A stretch of 64,000 bases of DNA from Candidatus Defluviilinea gracilis (GTDB lineage Bacteria; Chloroflexota; Anaerolineae; Anaerolineales; Villigracilaceae): NCBI GenBank assembly GCA_016716235.1, contig JADJWS010000001.1, positions 930,001 through 994,000 on the forward strand, read 5' to 3'. The notes under the pieces are model-generated. The model saw only the letters and a program-made list of their open reading frames with translations, was not told where the DNA came from and did not search any database. Of the stretch, positions 16,579-24,921 are shown in pieces. The first letter of the stretch is position 1; each line of letters starts with the position of its first letter. The position numbers and the translations under genes are program-made.

Positions 16579-17115
16579 ATGACAGTGCAAAACGAAGCAA
16601 TCGGGAAGGCAATGACAGCCTCTGTAGAAGATATCAACTGGGATTCGGTGGTTAAGGATGAACTGCCGAGACTCTACAACTATTTCCGTTATCGGCTTGG
16701 TGAGGAGTCGGTTGCCGAGGAACTCACTTCGACGGTCTTGGAAAAAGCGTGGACCAAACGCCATCAGTACCGCAAGGATCGCGCCGCTTTCTCGGTGTGG
16801 CTATTCTCGATTGCCAAAAATGAAGTTGTCAGCTATTTGCGCAAGCGACGAGACTTGTTGCCCATTTCAATGGCTGAAACAACGAATGGGGAGGCAATCG
16901 AGCCTCGTCTTGAACAATCTCAAAATATTCAGCAATTATCCCGCCTGCTTACAGATTTACCCGAGCGCGAGCGCGAACTCATCTCGCTCAAATTCGGCGC
17001 GGACTTAAACAACCGTGAAATATCTGTTGTCACAGGGTTGAGCGAAAGCAACGTCGGCACGATTCTCAATCGTGTTTTGCAAAAACTCCGTGAACAAATA
17101 GGAGGCGCAAGATGA
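16579..17115 (+). CDS. ECF-type sigma-70 family RNA polymerase sigma factor
   Basis: 178 residues. Region 2 covers about 20-90 (LPRLYNYFRYRLGEESVAEE, then FSVWLFSIAKNEVVSYLRKR). Region 4 covers about 120-175, with LPERERELISLKFGADLNNREISVV and the helix-turn-helix ending VGTILNRVLQKLREQ. It should redirect RNA polymerase to a small regulon. Its stop overlaps the ATG of the next gene by 4 bases, the usual layout for a sigma/anti-sigma pair. The ribosome site is weak. The upstream 60 bp are AT-rich and could hold an auto-regulated promoter, but no consensus can be claimed. Confidence 0.9.
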   Translation: MTVQNEAIGKAMTASVEDINWDSVVKDELPRLYNYFRYRLGEESVAEELTSTVLEKAWTKRHQYRKDRAAFSVWLFSIAKNEVVSYLRKRRDLLPISMAETTNGEAIEPRLEQSQNIQQLSRLLTDLPERERELISLKFGADLNNREISVVTGLSESNVGTILNRVLQKLREQIGGAR

Positions 17116-17825
17116 ACGAAGACTATCTCAAACAATTTAGAAAACAACCCAACGTCAGTTTTGTGGGAAAAGTCCATATGCGGCTTGAAAGAAAAGAACG
17201 CATTCAAACAATAAAAAGCTATATCATGCGTTCAGCGCTCACCTTGACTCTCGTATTTGGTTCATTGATGGCTTTTTCATTCACGGTCCGCGCCGAGGTT
17301 ATCGGGTGGATCGTGGATATCGGTGGACTGTCCATTGAAACGATCTCTGAGAATCCAAGCGACCCTAATATTCCCGAAGTCGAACTCGTGCCTGACTATT
17401 TGTCGTGGGAGCAGGCAAGGGATCGTTTTCTTTCCCCCGTCCAACTCCCAACCTACTTGCCAGAGGGCTATGAACAAGAGGTTGATACACGATACCACGT
17501 CTGGGGTGATGGCACACCTTCAGTTGATGTTATCTGGAGAAAAAAAGGACAATTTCCAATGATCGGACTGTTTATTGCGCAGTGTCAATCTGACACCCCG
17601 GGTTGCGGGTTTTATGTTCAGGAAGGGGCAATGGAAGAAATTATGCTCAATGGCAAGCCCGCCGTTCTTACTCGCGGTGTGTGGGATCTTGATACCCAAC
17701 AGTATGATTATTCCGGCAAAGTAAGCATCAAGTGGCGATATGACGAAAATACCGTTTACGATCTCTGGTGCCTCGACCCGAATATGGCAGATGAATTGAT
17801 CAAAATGGCTGAATCGATCCCGTGA
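17112..17825 (+). CDS. Single-pass membrane protein cotranscribed with the sigma factor (possible anti-sigma)
   Basis: 237 residues. About 40 cytoplasmic residues precede one transmembrane helix (SALTLTLVFGSLMAFSFTV), and about 170 residues follow outside. The extracellular part carries VQLPTYLPEGYEQEVDTRYH and later AVLTRGVWDL, resembling DUF4367-type sensor domains. The topology and the 4-base overlap with the sigma gene suggest an anti-sigma or sensor function, but no zinc-binding anti-sigma motif is present in the short N-terminus. Confidence 0.7.
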   Translation: MNEDYLKQFRKQPNVSFVGKVHMRLERKERIQTIKSYIMRSALTLTLVFGSLMAFSFTVRAEVIGWIVDIGGLSIETISENPSDPNIPEVELVPDYLSWEQARDRFLSPVQLPTYLPEGYEQEVDTRYHVWGDGTPSVDVIWRKKGQFPMIGLFIAQCQSDTPGCGFYVQEGAMEEIMLNGKPAVLTRGVWDLDTQQYDYSGKVSIKWRYDENTVYDLWCLDPNMADELIKMAESIP

Positions 17826-17851
17826 CTTCTGTTTTCCTCTGTTCAAACAGA

Positions 17852-17879
17852 AACTGGAGGTCTTGGAGACCTCCGAGTT
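17852..17879. terminator. Hairpin after the sigma operon
   Basis: GGAGGTCT (17856-17863) pairs with AGACCTCC (17867-17874), extended with one mismatch to AACT/AGTT. It is 27 bases past the stop and is followed by TTCTTATTTC. Confidence 0.7.
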
Positions 17880-17970
17880 CTTATTTCTATAATGCAAGCT
17901 ACCGCCAATTTCCTTTCCATGTCTTCCCGAACAAGATTCCTTTGGCTATTTCCATGAAGCAACCTATAAC

Positions 17971-18030
17971 TTGACGAAAATTGTTTTATATCGGATAATA
18001 TACATTAGTTGTATATTATCCGATATAAAA
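17971..18030 (+). promoter_or_regulatory. Promoter buried in a 20-bp-arm palindrome controlling the AbiE-like module
   Basis: TTGACG (17971-17976), a 17-bp spacer and GATAAT (17994-17999) form a near-consensus promoter. The -10 lies inside a perfect inverted repeat: 17984-18003 (TTTTATATCGGATAATATAC) pairs with 18011-18030 across 7 bases. The right arm ends on the A of the ATG. Repressor binding would cover both -10 and start codon. AbiEi antitoxins are known to autoregulate through inverted repeats. Confidence 0.85.
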
Positions 18031-18680
18031 TGAAAACAGACCCTCTCCGCCCATTTGAAGCCATGCCCTATTTCACCGTGGAGGGAATCAGGCAGGTGCT
18101 CGACAAGGAGTCACCTGAAAGTTCCCGCGTCCGTTTACACCGTTGGTCGACGTCAGATCGCGTTATCCCTTTGAAAAAGGGAGTGTATATGACGCGGCGT
18201 TTTTACGAACAGCACAGCAAGGATCCAGCCTTCATGGCGGCGATCAGCGCCGTTCTCCTGCCCCAATCCTACCTTTCGCTTGAGTTTATCTTACAGCAGA
18301 ACAACATCCTGACCGAAGTCACTTACCCAATCACCTGCATTACAACGAAAAATACGCGTACGATCAAAAATCGCATTGGTGTGTTTTGGTATCGCAACAT
18401 CCGCGCAGACTTATATCGCGGGTTTGCGTTTTCAGAATACATGGGAATCCGCTATGCAAAAGCGTCGGTGGCGAAAGCATTGTTCGATTATTTATATCTT
18501 CGCCCGTTAGCCTCGGCGTATCGAACCGTGAAGTTCGATCTTGCAGACGAATTGCGTTTGAATCTCGATGAATTTTCCGCAAATGACAGGGACGAATTTG
18601 CCCAGTATGTGGAAGAAAGCAGGTCACGCAAGATGAATGACATCCTTGAAAATTTTCGGAATACCATATGGCAACATTGA
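18030..18680 (+). CDS. AbiEi-like antitoxin/transcriptional regulator
   Basis: 216 residues from the ATG at 18030. An N-terminal winged helix (MPYFTVEGIRQVL onward) carries the RLHRWSTSDRVIPLKKGVYM segment typical of AbiEi. The C-terminal domain has YLSLEFILQQNNILTEVTYP, then ITTKNTRT and KASVAKALFDYLYLRP. AbiEi-family proteins neutralise AbiEii nucleotidyltransferase toxins (type IV systems) and repress their own promoter. The stop overlaps the toxin gene by 13 bases. No ribosome site exists between the predicted transcription start and the ATG. Confidence 0.85.
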   Translation: MKTDPLRPFEAMPYFTVEGIRQVLDKESPESSRVRLHRWSTSDRVIPLKKGVYMTRRFYEQHSKDPAFMAAISAVLLPQSYLSLEFILQQNNILTEVTYPITCITTKNTRTIKNRIGVFWYRNIRADLYRGFAFSEYMGIRYAKASVAKALFDYLYLRPLASAYRTVKFDLADELRLNLDEFSANDRDEFAQYVEESRSRKMNDILENFRNTIWQH

Positions 18681-19534
18681 TCCAAACCCTGCAAAACGTT
18701 CTCGATTCCAAGGACTCGCTTCTGTCCGTCGAGACGAAACGGATTCTGCTCAAAGAGGCGCTGCAATCTCATGTTTTGGATTTCATTTACAATCACCCCG
18801 CCTATCGCCGACTCAATTTCTACGGCGGCACCTGCCTGCACGTGATATACGGACTGAACCGACTCTCGGAAGACTTGGACTTCGACAATAGCGCGGAAAT
18901 TGACCTTTCCTCACTGGCAGACGATTTATCCTCCTATTATCGCCGAACATTCGGATATGAAAGCGCCAACGTAAAATCACAACAGGGAGCACATGGCGTT
19001 CTACGAGTCACGTTGAAATTTCCTGTGTTAAATTCACTTGGGGTTTCCAATTACGCGAACGAAGCCCTGCACTTGAAAGTGGAGATCAGCCATCACAAGC
19101 AGGTGGCTGTTTTGCAAAGCACGCCGTCTTTTTACTATGGGCGGAGTTTTGTCCCCATTCACTTCTCATTGGAGACCATGATGGCTGGCAAGATCATTGC
19201 CTGCCTGGAACGAAATTTCCAGCGCGGCAAAGCAGGAGCGTACATCAAGGGGCGCGATTTTTACGATTTGCTTTGGTATATGCAAAAGGGCATTCAGCCT
19301 CTGCCTGAAAAACTGTCGAAGGACGGGAAGAATCCCTATACCGTTGAATCCGCCATACAGGCATTGCGTGAAAAAGTGAAAGGAATTAAAGACTCCGACC
19401 TGGCTGTGGACCTGCTCCCCATGTTCGAGTCCAGAACATTCATCGAGGGTTGGTTGAGTTCCTTTCACGAGAATTTTTCAAGATATGCCGAGGGTTATCT
19501 TGGACGAAGAACGATCCAGGTTCTGAAGCCTTGA
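18668..19534 (+). CDS. AbiEii/AbiGii-family nucleotidyltransferase toxin
   Basis: 288 residues. The DNA polymerase-beta-like core shows FYGGTCLHVIYGLNRLSEDL followed by DFD (the GG and D-x-D metal motifs, residues about 48-70). A third acidic strand is LKVEIS, and the AbiEii lysine region includes MAGKIIACLERNFQRGK and KGRDFYDLLWY. Known relatives add nucleotides to tRNA acceptor ends and cause growth arrest or phage abortive infection. All visible catalytic positions are intact, so the toxin is probably active. Cotranscribed with the AbiEi-like gene. Confidence 0.9.
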   Translation: MATLIQTLQNVLDSKDSLLSVETKRILLKEALQSHVLDFIYNHPAYRRLNFYGGTCLHVIYGLNRLSEDLDFDNSAEIDLSSLADDLSSYYRRTFGYESANVKSQQGAHGVLRVTLKFPVLNSLGVSNYANEALHLKVEISHHKQVAVLQSTPSFYYGRSFVPIHFSLETMMAGKIIACLERNFQRGKAGAYIKGRDFYDLLWYMQKGIQPLPEKLSKDGKNPYTVESAIQALREKVKGIKDSDLAVDLLPMFESRTFIEGWLSSFHENFSRYAEGYLGRRTIQVLKP

Positions 19535-19545
19535 TTCCCCCATGA

Positions 19546-19551
19546 TAAAAT
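19546..19551 (+). promoter_or_regulatory. -10 box 7 bases before the recG ATG
   Basis: TAAAAT lies 7 bases before the ATG at 19559 without a ribosome site, so a leaderless recG message is predicted. Confidence 0.4.
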
Positions 19552-19558
19552 ACCTTTC

Positions 19559-22084
19559 ATGCAGACCTCATTGGAGAAACTACGTAAGTTCTTCCGACTC
19601 GAACACGAAAACGGATATGCCAACACCGCCATCATCGGCGGGCTGGCGGAGATGCTCAACTTTTGGGAAGGGGAAGCGCGCGCAGACGGGATTCAAGAAG
19701 AGGTGATCCAAGCCGTCGTGCAGAGACTCCGCTCGTATGACGGACTCAGCCCCCAGTCCCGCGCCGACGCGTTGAAGGGATTGTGGAAGCGCATCGGGGA
19801 CGCGTATCCTGAAGCGCAGCAAAAGCCGCGGGCGCAGAGTCAGGTTGAAGGGCGGCAAGAGGCGCCGCGTCCGCCTCAGCAGAATCAGAACCAGCCCAAA
19901 CCTGAGTCCGAACCGAAAAGAGAATCGCACCCGCAACATCCACAGCGGCACGAACAACGTCCGCGTCCGCAAGCGCAGCCGCGATCCGAATCCGTTGCGG
20001 GCGCGCGTCATTCATCCACGCCCGCCGCGCTCGATGCAAAGTTGACAGTGCTTCAAGGCGTCGGTCCGAAAAATGCGGAGACGTTCGCCAAGCTCGGCAT
20101 GGTGACGCTCGGCGACATGTTGTATTACTACCCGCGCCGTTACGACGATTACTCGCAACTCAAACCGATCAAGGAATTATTTTACGGCGAACAGGTGACT
20201 GTGATCGGAACAATTCAAAGCGTGCATACGCGACCGATTCGCGGCGGCAAGGCTTCAATTGTTGAAGTCGTCATCGGCGACGGCACGGGCGCGTTGCGAC
20301 TCTCGTATTTCAATCAGCCGTGGCTTGCGAATCGATTCAAATCTGGCGATGCGATTTCTGTTTCGGGCAAGGTGGATCAATATCTCGGTCGCCTCGTGAT
20401 GAACAGCCCCGATTGGGAATCGGTGGAGGCTGAAAACCTGCACACGAATCGCATCGTGCCGATCTATCCGCTTGCCGAACGCATCACACAAAAATGGCTG
20501 CGCAATGTGATGAAGCAGGTCGTCGAATATTTTGCGCCCGCGGTGGTCGATTCGATTCCCGAAAGCGTGCGCAACGCGGCGCGCGTCATGCCGCTCGGCG
20601 AGGCGCTGTTGCAAGTTCATTTTCCATCGTCGCAGGATAAACTCAAAGCCGCGCGCGAGCGACTCGCCTTCGATGAAATTTTTTATCTGCAAATGGGAGT
20701 TCTGCGACAACGCCGCGACTGGCAGTCTGTGGAGGCGCGTCGCTTCTCTGTCTCGGACGTGTGGCTGGATTCGCTAAAGACGGGGCTTCCCTTCACCCTG
20801 ACGTTCGCGCAAGAACACGCCATCGCAGACATCCGCGCTGACCTCGACTCGGGCAAGCCCATGAATCGACTCTTGCAAGGCGATGTCGGTTCTGGAAAAA
20901 CGGTCGTCGCCGCAATAGCCGCTGGAATCATTTCATCGAACAACGCGCAAGCCGCGATCATGGCGCCGACTTCGATCCTTGCGGAACAACATTATCGCAA
21001 CTTCACGAATCTTCTGAAAGATATTTTGAAGCCCGAAGAAATTCGATTGCTTGTTGGCGACACGCCCGAATCAGAGAAAGAACAAATTCGCTCTGGTCTT
21101 TCAGACGGCTCGATAAAAATCGTCATCGGCACGCACGCCGTTATCGAAGGACCCGTCCAATTCAAAGACTTGCAACTCGCCGTCATTGACGAACAACATC
21201 GCTTCGGCGTGGAGCAACGCGCCGAGTTACGCAGTAAAGGGACGAATCCGCACTTGTTGGTGATGACCGCCACGCCGATTCCGCGTTCGCTCGCGTTGAC
21301 TCTCTACGGCGACCTCGACCTCTCCATCATGGACGAGATGCCCGCAGGACGAATCCCGATCAACACGTTTGTGCTTCGTCCGCAAGAACGCGAGCGCGCG
21401 TTCACACTTCTGCGCGGACAGATCAAGGATGGCAAGCAGGCGTTCATCATTTATCCGCTCATCGAAGAAAGCGAAAAGATCGAAGCCCGCGCCGCCGTGG
21501 ACGATTACGAGACTCTCTCGAAAGAGGTCTTCCCCGATCTGAAACTTGGCTTGTTGCACGGCAAGATGCGTCCCAGCGAAAAAGACGAGACGATGTTGAA
21601 ATTCCGCGACAAAGCATACAACATCCTTGTTTCGACCACCGTCGTCGAAGTCGGCGTGGATGTTCCCAACGCGACCGTCATGCTGATCGAAGGCGCGGAC
21701 CGATTCGGTCTTGCGCAGTTGCATCAGTTACGCGGGCGCGTTGGGCGCGGCGCGGACCAATCGTATTGTCTGCTCATCCCCACGCGCGAAGACGCGACCG
21801 AAAATGAACGCCTGCAGATCATGGCTGAGTCGAACGACGGATTCGTACTGGCGGAAAAAGATTTGCAGATCCGCGGTCCTGGCGAATTTTTGGGGACGCG
21901 CCAGGCAGGCTTCGCTAACAGTCTGCGCATGGCAAGCATCACCGATGTCAAATTGATCGAGAAGGCTCGGGCGCAAGCGCAAGCCGTCTTCGAGAAAGAT
22001 GCGGATTTGAGTCAGCCCGAACACAAACTCCTCGCCGAATCGCTTGGAAGGTTTTGGGGTGAAGGCAAGGGTGACGTTTCTTAA
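19559..22084 (+). CDS. recG: ATP-dependent DNA helicase RecG, with N-terminal extension
   Basis: 841 residues, about 150 longer than the E. coli protein. Residues 1-80 are helical and 85-150 are a Gln/Pro/Arg/Glu-rich linker. The wedge OB-fold domain starts near 160 (LTVLQGVGPKNAETFAKLG, GEQVTVIGTIQSVHTR). Helicase motifs: Walker A LLQGDVGSGKTVVA, Walker B AVIDEQHRFGVEQR (DEQH box), TATPIPRSLALTLYGDLD, VVEVGVDVPNATVM and LHQLRGRVGRG. RecG remodels stalled forks and branched DNA. The long linker is known from several Chloroflexota and Actinobacteria RecG proteins. coaD follows after a repeat. Confidence 0.96.
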   Translation: MQTSLEKLRKFFRLEHENGYANTAIIGGLAEMLNFWEGEARADGIQEEVIQAVVQRLRSYDGLSPQSRADALKGLWKRIGDAYPEAQQKPRAQSQVEGRQEAPRPPQQNQNQPKPESEPKRESHPQHPQRHEQRPRPQAQPRSESVAGARHSSTPAALDAKLTVLQGVGPKNAETFAKLGMVTLGDMLYYYPRRYDDYSQLKPIKELFYGEQVTVIGTIQSVHTRPIRGGKASIVEVVIGDGTGALRLSYFNQPWLANRFKSGDAISVSGKVDQYLGRLVMNSPDWESVEAENLHTNRIVPIYPLAERITQKWLRNVMKQVVEYFAPAVVDSIPESVRNAARVMPLGEALLQVHFPSSQDKLKAARERLAFDEIFYLQMGVLRQRRDWQSVEARRFSVSDVWLDSLKTGLPFTLTFAQEHAIADIRADLDSGKPMNRLLQGDVGSGKTVVAAIAAGIISSNNAQAAIMAPTSILAEQHYRNFTNLLKDILKPEEIRLLVGDTPESEKEQIRSGLSDGSIKIVIGTHAVIEGPVQFKDLQLAVIDEQHRFGVEQRAELRSKGTNPHLLVMTATPIPRSLALTLYGDLDLSIMDEMPAGRIPINTFVLRPQERERAFTLLRGQIKDGKQAFIIYPLIEESEKIEARAAVDDYETLSKEVFPDLKLGLLHGKMRPSEKDETMLKFRDKAYNILVSTTVVEVGVDVPNATVMLIEGADRFGLAQLHQLRGRVGRGADQSYCLLIPTREDATENERLQIMAESNDGFVLAEKDLQIRGPGEFLGTRQAGFANSLRMASITDVKLIEKARAQAQAVFEKDADLSQPEHKLLAESLGRFWGEGKGDVS

Positions 22085-22165
22085 TCACCACAAAGGACAC
22101 GAAGGGCACAAAGTTTTAAAGGCAACAAACCTTAGTGACCGTAGTGTCCTTCGTGGTAAAAAAAT
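22085..22165. repeat. Imperfect hairpin of the ACCACAAAGGACAC family
   Basis: CACCACAAAGGACACGAAGG on the left is complementary to TGTCCTTCGTGGTAA on the right, with an A/T-rich centre. Related copies are at 35702-35785 and, more distantly, 24709-24771. It ends just before the coaD ribosome site. Confidence 0.7.
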
Positions 22166-22174
22166 GGAGAGTAC

Positions 22175-22693
22175 ATGGTTAGAGCACTTTTCCCAGGAAC
22201 ATTCGACCCCATTCACCTCGGTCACATAGACATTGCCGAACGCGCCGCGCGTCTCTTCGATGAGGTGGTGATGGCGGTCTACGACAAGCCGTCCAAGTCT
22301 TTGATGTTTTCACCGGAGGAACGCATCGGGTTGGTCAACGAGGCGTTCAAAGATAATCCGAAGATCAAGGTCACAGGCTACAGCGGACTGACCGTCGAGT
22401 TTGCGCGCAAGATCGAGGCGCAAGTGATCGTGCGCGGACTGCGCGTCTTCTCGGACTTTGAATTTGAGTTCCGCATGGCGCTGGCGAATCACCGCCTCGC
22501 GCCCGACATCGAAATTGTCGCGCTCATCACCGCGGAGGAGCACACGTTCCTGTCGTCAACGACCGTCCGCGAGATCGCCATGTTGAACGGCGACGTTTCG
22601 AGCATGGTGCCTCCCTTCGTGGAAAAAGCCTTCAAGGAAAAAGTCGCCAGCCTCGACGACCAGCATTCCATCCCCAACTCGCTGAGGGATTAA
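22175..22693 (+). CDS. coaD: Pantetheine-phosphate adenylyltransferase
   Basis: 172 residues. Nucleotidyltransferase motif PGTFDPIHLGHIDIAERAA at 6-25, substrate loop VRGLRVFSDFEFEFRMALAN (about 90-108) and the second adenylyl motif FLSSTTVREIAMLNGDVSSM (about 125-144). It makes dephospho-CoA from 4'-phosphopantetheine and ATP. Length is close to the usual 160 residues. GGAGAG precedes the ATG. It is followed by hicB and a coiled-coil protein in the same direction. Confidence 0.96.
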   Translation: MVRALFPGTFDPIHLGHIDIAERAARLFDEVVMAVYDKPSKSLMFSPEERIGLVNEAFKDNPKIKVTGYSGLTVEFARKIEAQVIVRGLRVFSDFEFEFRMALANHRLAPDIEIVALITAEEHTFLSSTTVREIAMLNGDVSSMVPPFVEKAFKEKVASLDDQHSIPNSLRD

Positions 22694-22723
22694 TCTGTGC
22701 TAGAATTGCAAGAGGAATAGAGA

Positions 22724-22939
22724 ATGTATCGCTTCCTCATCGTTATTGAAAAAGCAGGTAAAAATTTTTCCGCGTATTCGCCCGATCTTCCAGGCTGTGT
22801 AGCCACTGGCAAAACCCGCGAAGAGACCGCTCGCAACATGCACGAAGCCATCGAAATGCACGTGCAGGGAATGATCGAAGACAAGATGCGCGTACCCCAA
22901 TCGCATAGTTTTGCCGAGTATATTGCGGTAGCCGCGTGA
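22724..22939 (+). CDS. HicB-like protein without an adjacent HicA
   Basis: 71 residues: FLIVIEKAGKNFSAYSPDLP, GCVATGKTREETARNMHEAI, then IEMHVQGMIED. This is the HicB RNase-H-like fold with the typical DLPGC turn, but without the C-terminal DNA-binding part. HicB proteins neutralise HicA RNases; no HicA is present on either side, so this is a solitary antitoxin homologue. GAGGAAT lies before the ATG. Confidence 0.87.
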   Translation: MYRFLIVIEKAGKNFSAYSPDLPGCVATGKTREETARNMHEAIEMHVQGMIEDKMRVPQSHSFAEYIAVAA

Positions 22940-22964
22940 CGGCTCAAACACGGAGGAGCCGCGT

Positions 22965-23447
22965 ATGGACATCCTGCAACTAATTGACCGACTCGAAGAA
23001 CTCTTCAACGAGAGCAAATCCATCCCGCTGACGCGCAATGTGATGGTGGATGAAGACCGCATGTTGGACATCATTGACCAGATGCGCATCGCCATCCCCG
23101 AAGAAGTGAAGAAGGCGCAACAGTTACTCGGTCAACGCGACCGCGTGCTGGCGCAGGCGCAAGAGGAAGCGAATCGCACCCTCGAACTCGCCCGCCAAAA
23201 AGCGGACCAACTTTCCTCGAAGGAAGTGGTCGTGCAAGAGTCGCAACGCCGAGGGGAACAGATCCTTGCCCAAGCGCGGACAGACGCCGAAAACACACGC
23301 GGCGACGCGGACGATTATGTGATGCGCAGTCTCACGCAATTGCAAGCGGAACTGGAGCGAATTTCAAATCAAGTGGCGAATGGAATCCGCGTGGTGCAAG
23401 ATGAACAGGAACGAAGAGCGGCGGTCTCCGACTCGGTTGATAAGTAA
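22965..23447 (+). CDS. Conserved coiled-coil protein (DivIVA/ATP-synthase-B-like helix)
   Basis: 160 residues, almost entirely helical, with heptads from about 45 to 150 (EEVKKAQQLLGQRDRVLAQA, NRTLELARQKADQL, RRGEQILAQARTDAENTRGD). The N-terminus MDILQLIDRLEELFNESKSI and the coaD neighbourhood match a conserved family often auto-annotated as ATP synthase subunit B, although it has no membrane helix and no F1F0 context. A scaffold role in the cytoplasm is plausible but unproven. Preceded by GGAGG. Confidence 0.75.
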   Translation: MDILQLIDRLEELFNESKSIPLTRNVMVDEDRMLDIIDQMRIAIPEEVKKAQQLLGQRDRVLAQAQEEANRTLELARQKADQLSSKEVVVQESQRRGEQILAQARTDAENTRGDADDYVMRSLTQLQAELERISNQVANGIRVVQDEQERRAAVSDSVDK

Positions 23448-23451
23448 AATC

Positions 23452-23480
23452 AAATCCCTCCATCACGGAGGGATTTTTTT
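23452..23480 (+). terminator. Intrinsic terminator of the coaD cluster
   Basis: AAATCCCTCC pairs with GGAGGGATTT across ATCAC and is followed by seven T residues. A textbook terminator. Confidence 0.93.
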
Positions 23481-23486
23481 ATTTGA

Positions 23487-23580
23487 ACATGTCATGCTGA
23501 GCCGCACAGCGGCGAATCATCTGTACCCCGACAGCAGAGACCCATCGGTCGCGGACGACCGCTCCCTCAGGGTGACATAT
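23487..23580. repeat. Imperfect hairpin element (TGTCATGCTGAGC ... CTCAGGGTGACA)
   Basis: The outer arms TGTCATGCTGAGC and CTCAGGGTGACA enclose about 65 bp. Elements of this kind are dispersed in many environmental bacterial genomes. It lies between two convergent genes. Confidence 0.7.
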
Positions 23581-24637
23581 CCGCTGATTTCTCGACGGGC
23601 AACTCCGCCTCTCTCCCAAACCACCACGAAGCGACGGGGTTCCTCCTGATAAATAATTCGTGGATCAACACCGACCCGCCCACACCCATGAAGAATCCGA
23701 TCCAGATCGAGAGCGGAAGATTATCCGTGACCGCCAACACTTTCTGCCCCCAGAAATCCTGAATCGGGACATGGAAGATCAAAATGATGAGCGATGCTTG
23801 CCCGAAATACCTCATCAGGGAAGCAAGCCGACTTGTGTGCAATTCAATCTGGCGTGACAATGCCATCGCGAACAGAATCCCAACGACGGCTTCGATGGAG
23901 TTGATGAAGAAAGAGTGATACGTGCGCGTGTTGAAATCAATCGGCGATTCGATAAAGTAATTCATCGCAAAGAGCGCGACTCCCGTTCCAATCAGAAGAA
24001 AATAATTATCGAATGTTTTCTCTGTTGTGAGCTGTCTCAATTCGCTTCCCAAAATGTAGAAGAAGCCGCTGAGGAAAACGAGGTCGAGGCTGAACGGTAA
24101 GCCGAAGAGTTCGTAGTCATTGCCCAGGAGAGAAACAGAAAACGGATAGAACGTTTTGAGGAACGGAAGCGAGAACGCCAGCGTCGCGGACAAAATCCCA
24201 AGCCTCAGCCAGCGATTGTTGAGTTTGCCGACGATCACGATGAAAATGAACGCGTACAGACTCGCCACGAACATATTCGGCAGAAACCACAACTGCACCC
24301 AGTCAATGTACACGCCTGTCCCATACAACGATTTGACGATGCGTCGCAGGGCGGTCTCGAACGCCATCTTCTCGAAGGAAACATTTAGGAAATAAATCAG
24401 GAAAAGCGTAAACAGGAACGGCTTGAGCAGGGAATGGAATCGCTTTTTGAAGAACTCGAAGAACGAAATGTTCGTTTTGATGAAATACCCCGAAAGCAAA
24501 AAGAACAACGGCATGTGAAAGGAATAGATCACCTGATAGCCGTATTGCGAGATGAATCCGAAATCGTTGTGCGCCAGCACCACCAGCAAAATGCCTATGC
24601 CGCGCGCAATGTCAATGTATTCGATTCGCTTTGTCAT
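23567..24637 (-). CDS. Acyltransferase family 3 (OafA-like) membrane protein
   Basis: 356 residues with about ten membrane segments. The family signature is at the N-terminus: RIEYIDIARGIGILLVVLAH with the catalytic His, then SFHMPLFFLLSGYFIKT. These enzymes O-acylate sugars or glycans at the cytoplasmic membrane. The last residues (ELPVEKSADMSP) are encoded within the flanking hairpin element, so the C-terminus has probably been altered by it. Neighbours give no substrate clue. Confidence 0.87.
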   Translation of the reverse strand: MTKRIEYIDIARGIGILLVVLAHNDFGFISQYGYQVIYSFHMPLFFLLSGYFIKTNISFFEFFKKRFHSLLKPFLFTLFLIYFLNVSFEKMAFETALRRIVKSLYGTGVYIDWVQLWFLPNMFVASLYAFIFIVIVGKLNNRWLRLGILSATLAFSLPFLKTFYPFSVSLLGNDYELFGLPFSLDLVFLSGFFYILGSELRQLTTEKTFDNYFLLIGTGVALFAMNYFIESPIDFNTRTYHSFFINSIEAVVGILFAMALSRQIELHTSRLASLMRYFGQASLIILIFHVPIQDFWGQKVLAVTDNLPLSIWIGFFMGVGGSVLIHELFIRRNPVASWWFGREAELPVEKSADMSP

Positions 24638-24708
24638 GAAAAGGTCGCCTCGAAAGTCTTGTTTTAGCCGCAGAATATCCTTGGTTGTGGTTCATCGCGA
24701 AGGCTTGA

Positions 24709-24771
24709 ACCACGGAGACGCCGAGTCACGGAGTTTCTAAATTGGTTTCTCAGTGTCTCCGTGTCTCGGTG
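24709..24771. repeat. Hairpin of the ACCACGGAGACGCCGAG family
   Basis: GAACCACGGAGACGCCGAGT on the left pairs imperfectly with GTCTCCGTGTCTCGGTGGTT on the right. An array-like ATCTCTGTGTTCTCTGTGGC follows at about 24810. Confidence 0.7.
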
Positions 24772-24837
24772 GTTCGATCTGTGGGTGGATCATAGAGAAT
24801 CTCAAAATCTCTGTGTTCTCTGTGGCAAATTTCTCCG

Positions 24838-24903
24838 TTAGGGATGCAGTTGCACTGCATCCCGCTTTCATCACATTCCGCCCGCAGTACAACTGCGGGC
24901 GAA
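24838..24903. repeat. Two adjacent REP-like palindromes with CAGTTG/CAACTG core
   Basis: GGGATGCAGTTGCACTGCAT completes to a palindrome at 24840-24861. Then GCCCGCAGTACAACTGCGGG forms a second. The core recurs at 27040-27105, in the 80-bp elements and inside valS (54219-54245). Confidence 0.75.
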
Positions 24904-24921
24904 CAAAATGTCCTTTGAATT

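Noticed and set aside
22965..23447. ATP synthase subunit B
   Set aside because: No membrane helix at the N-terminus and no other F1F0 genes. The resemblance is only the coiled coil.
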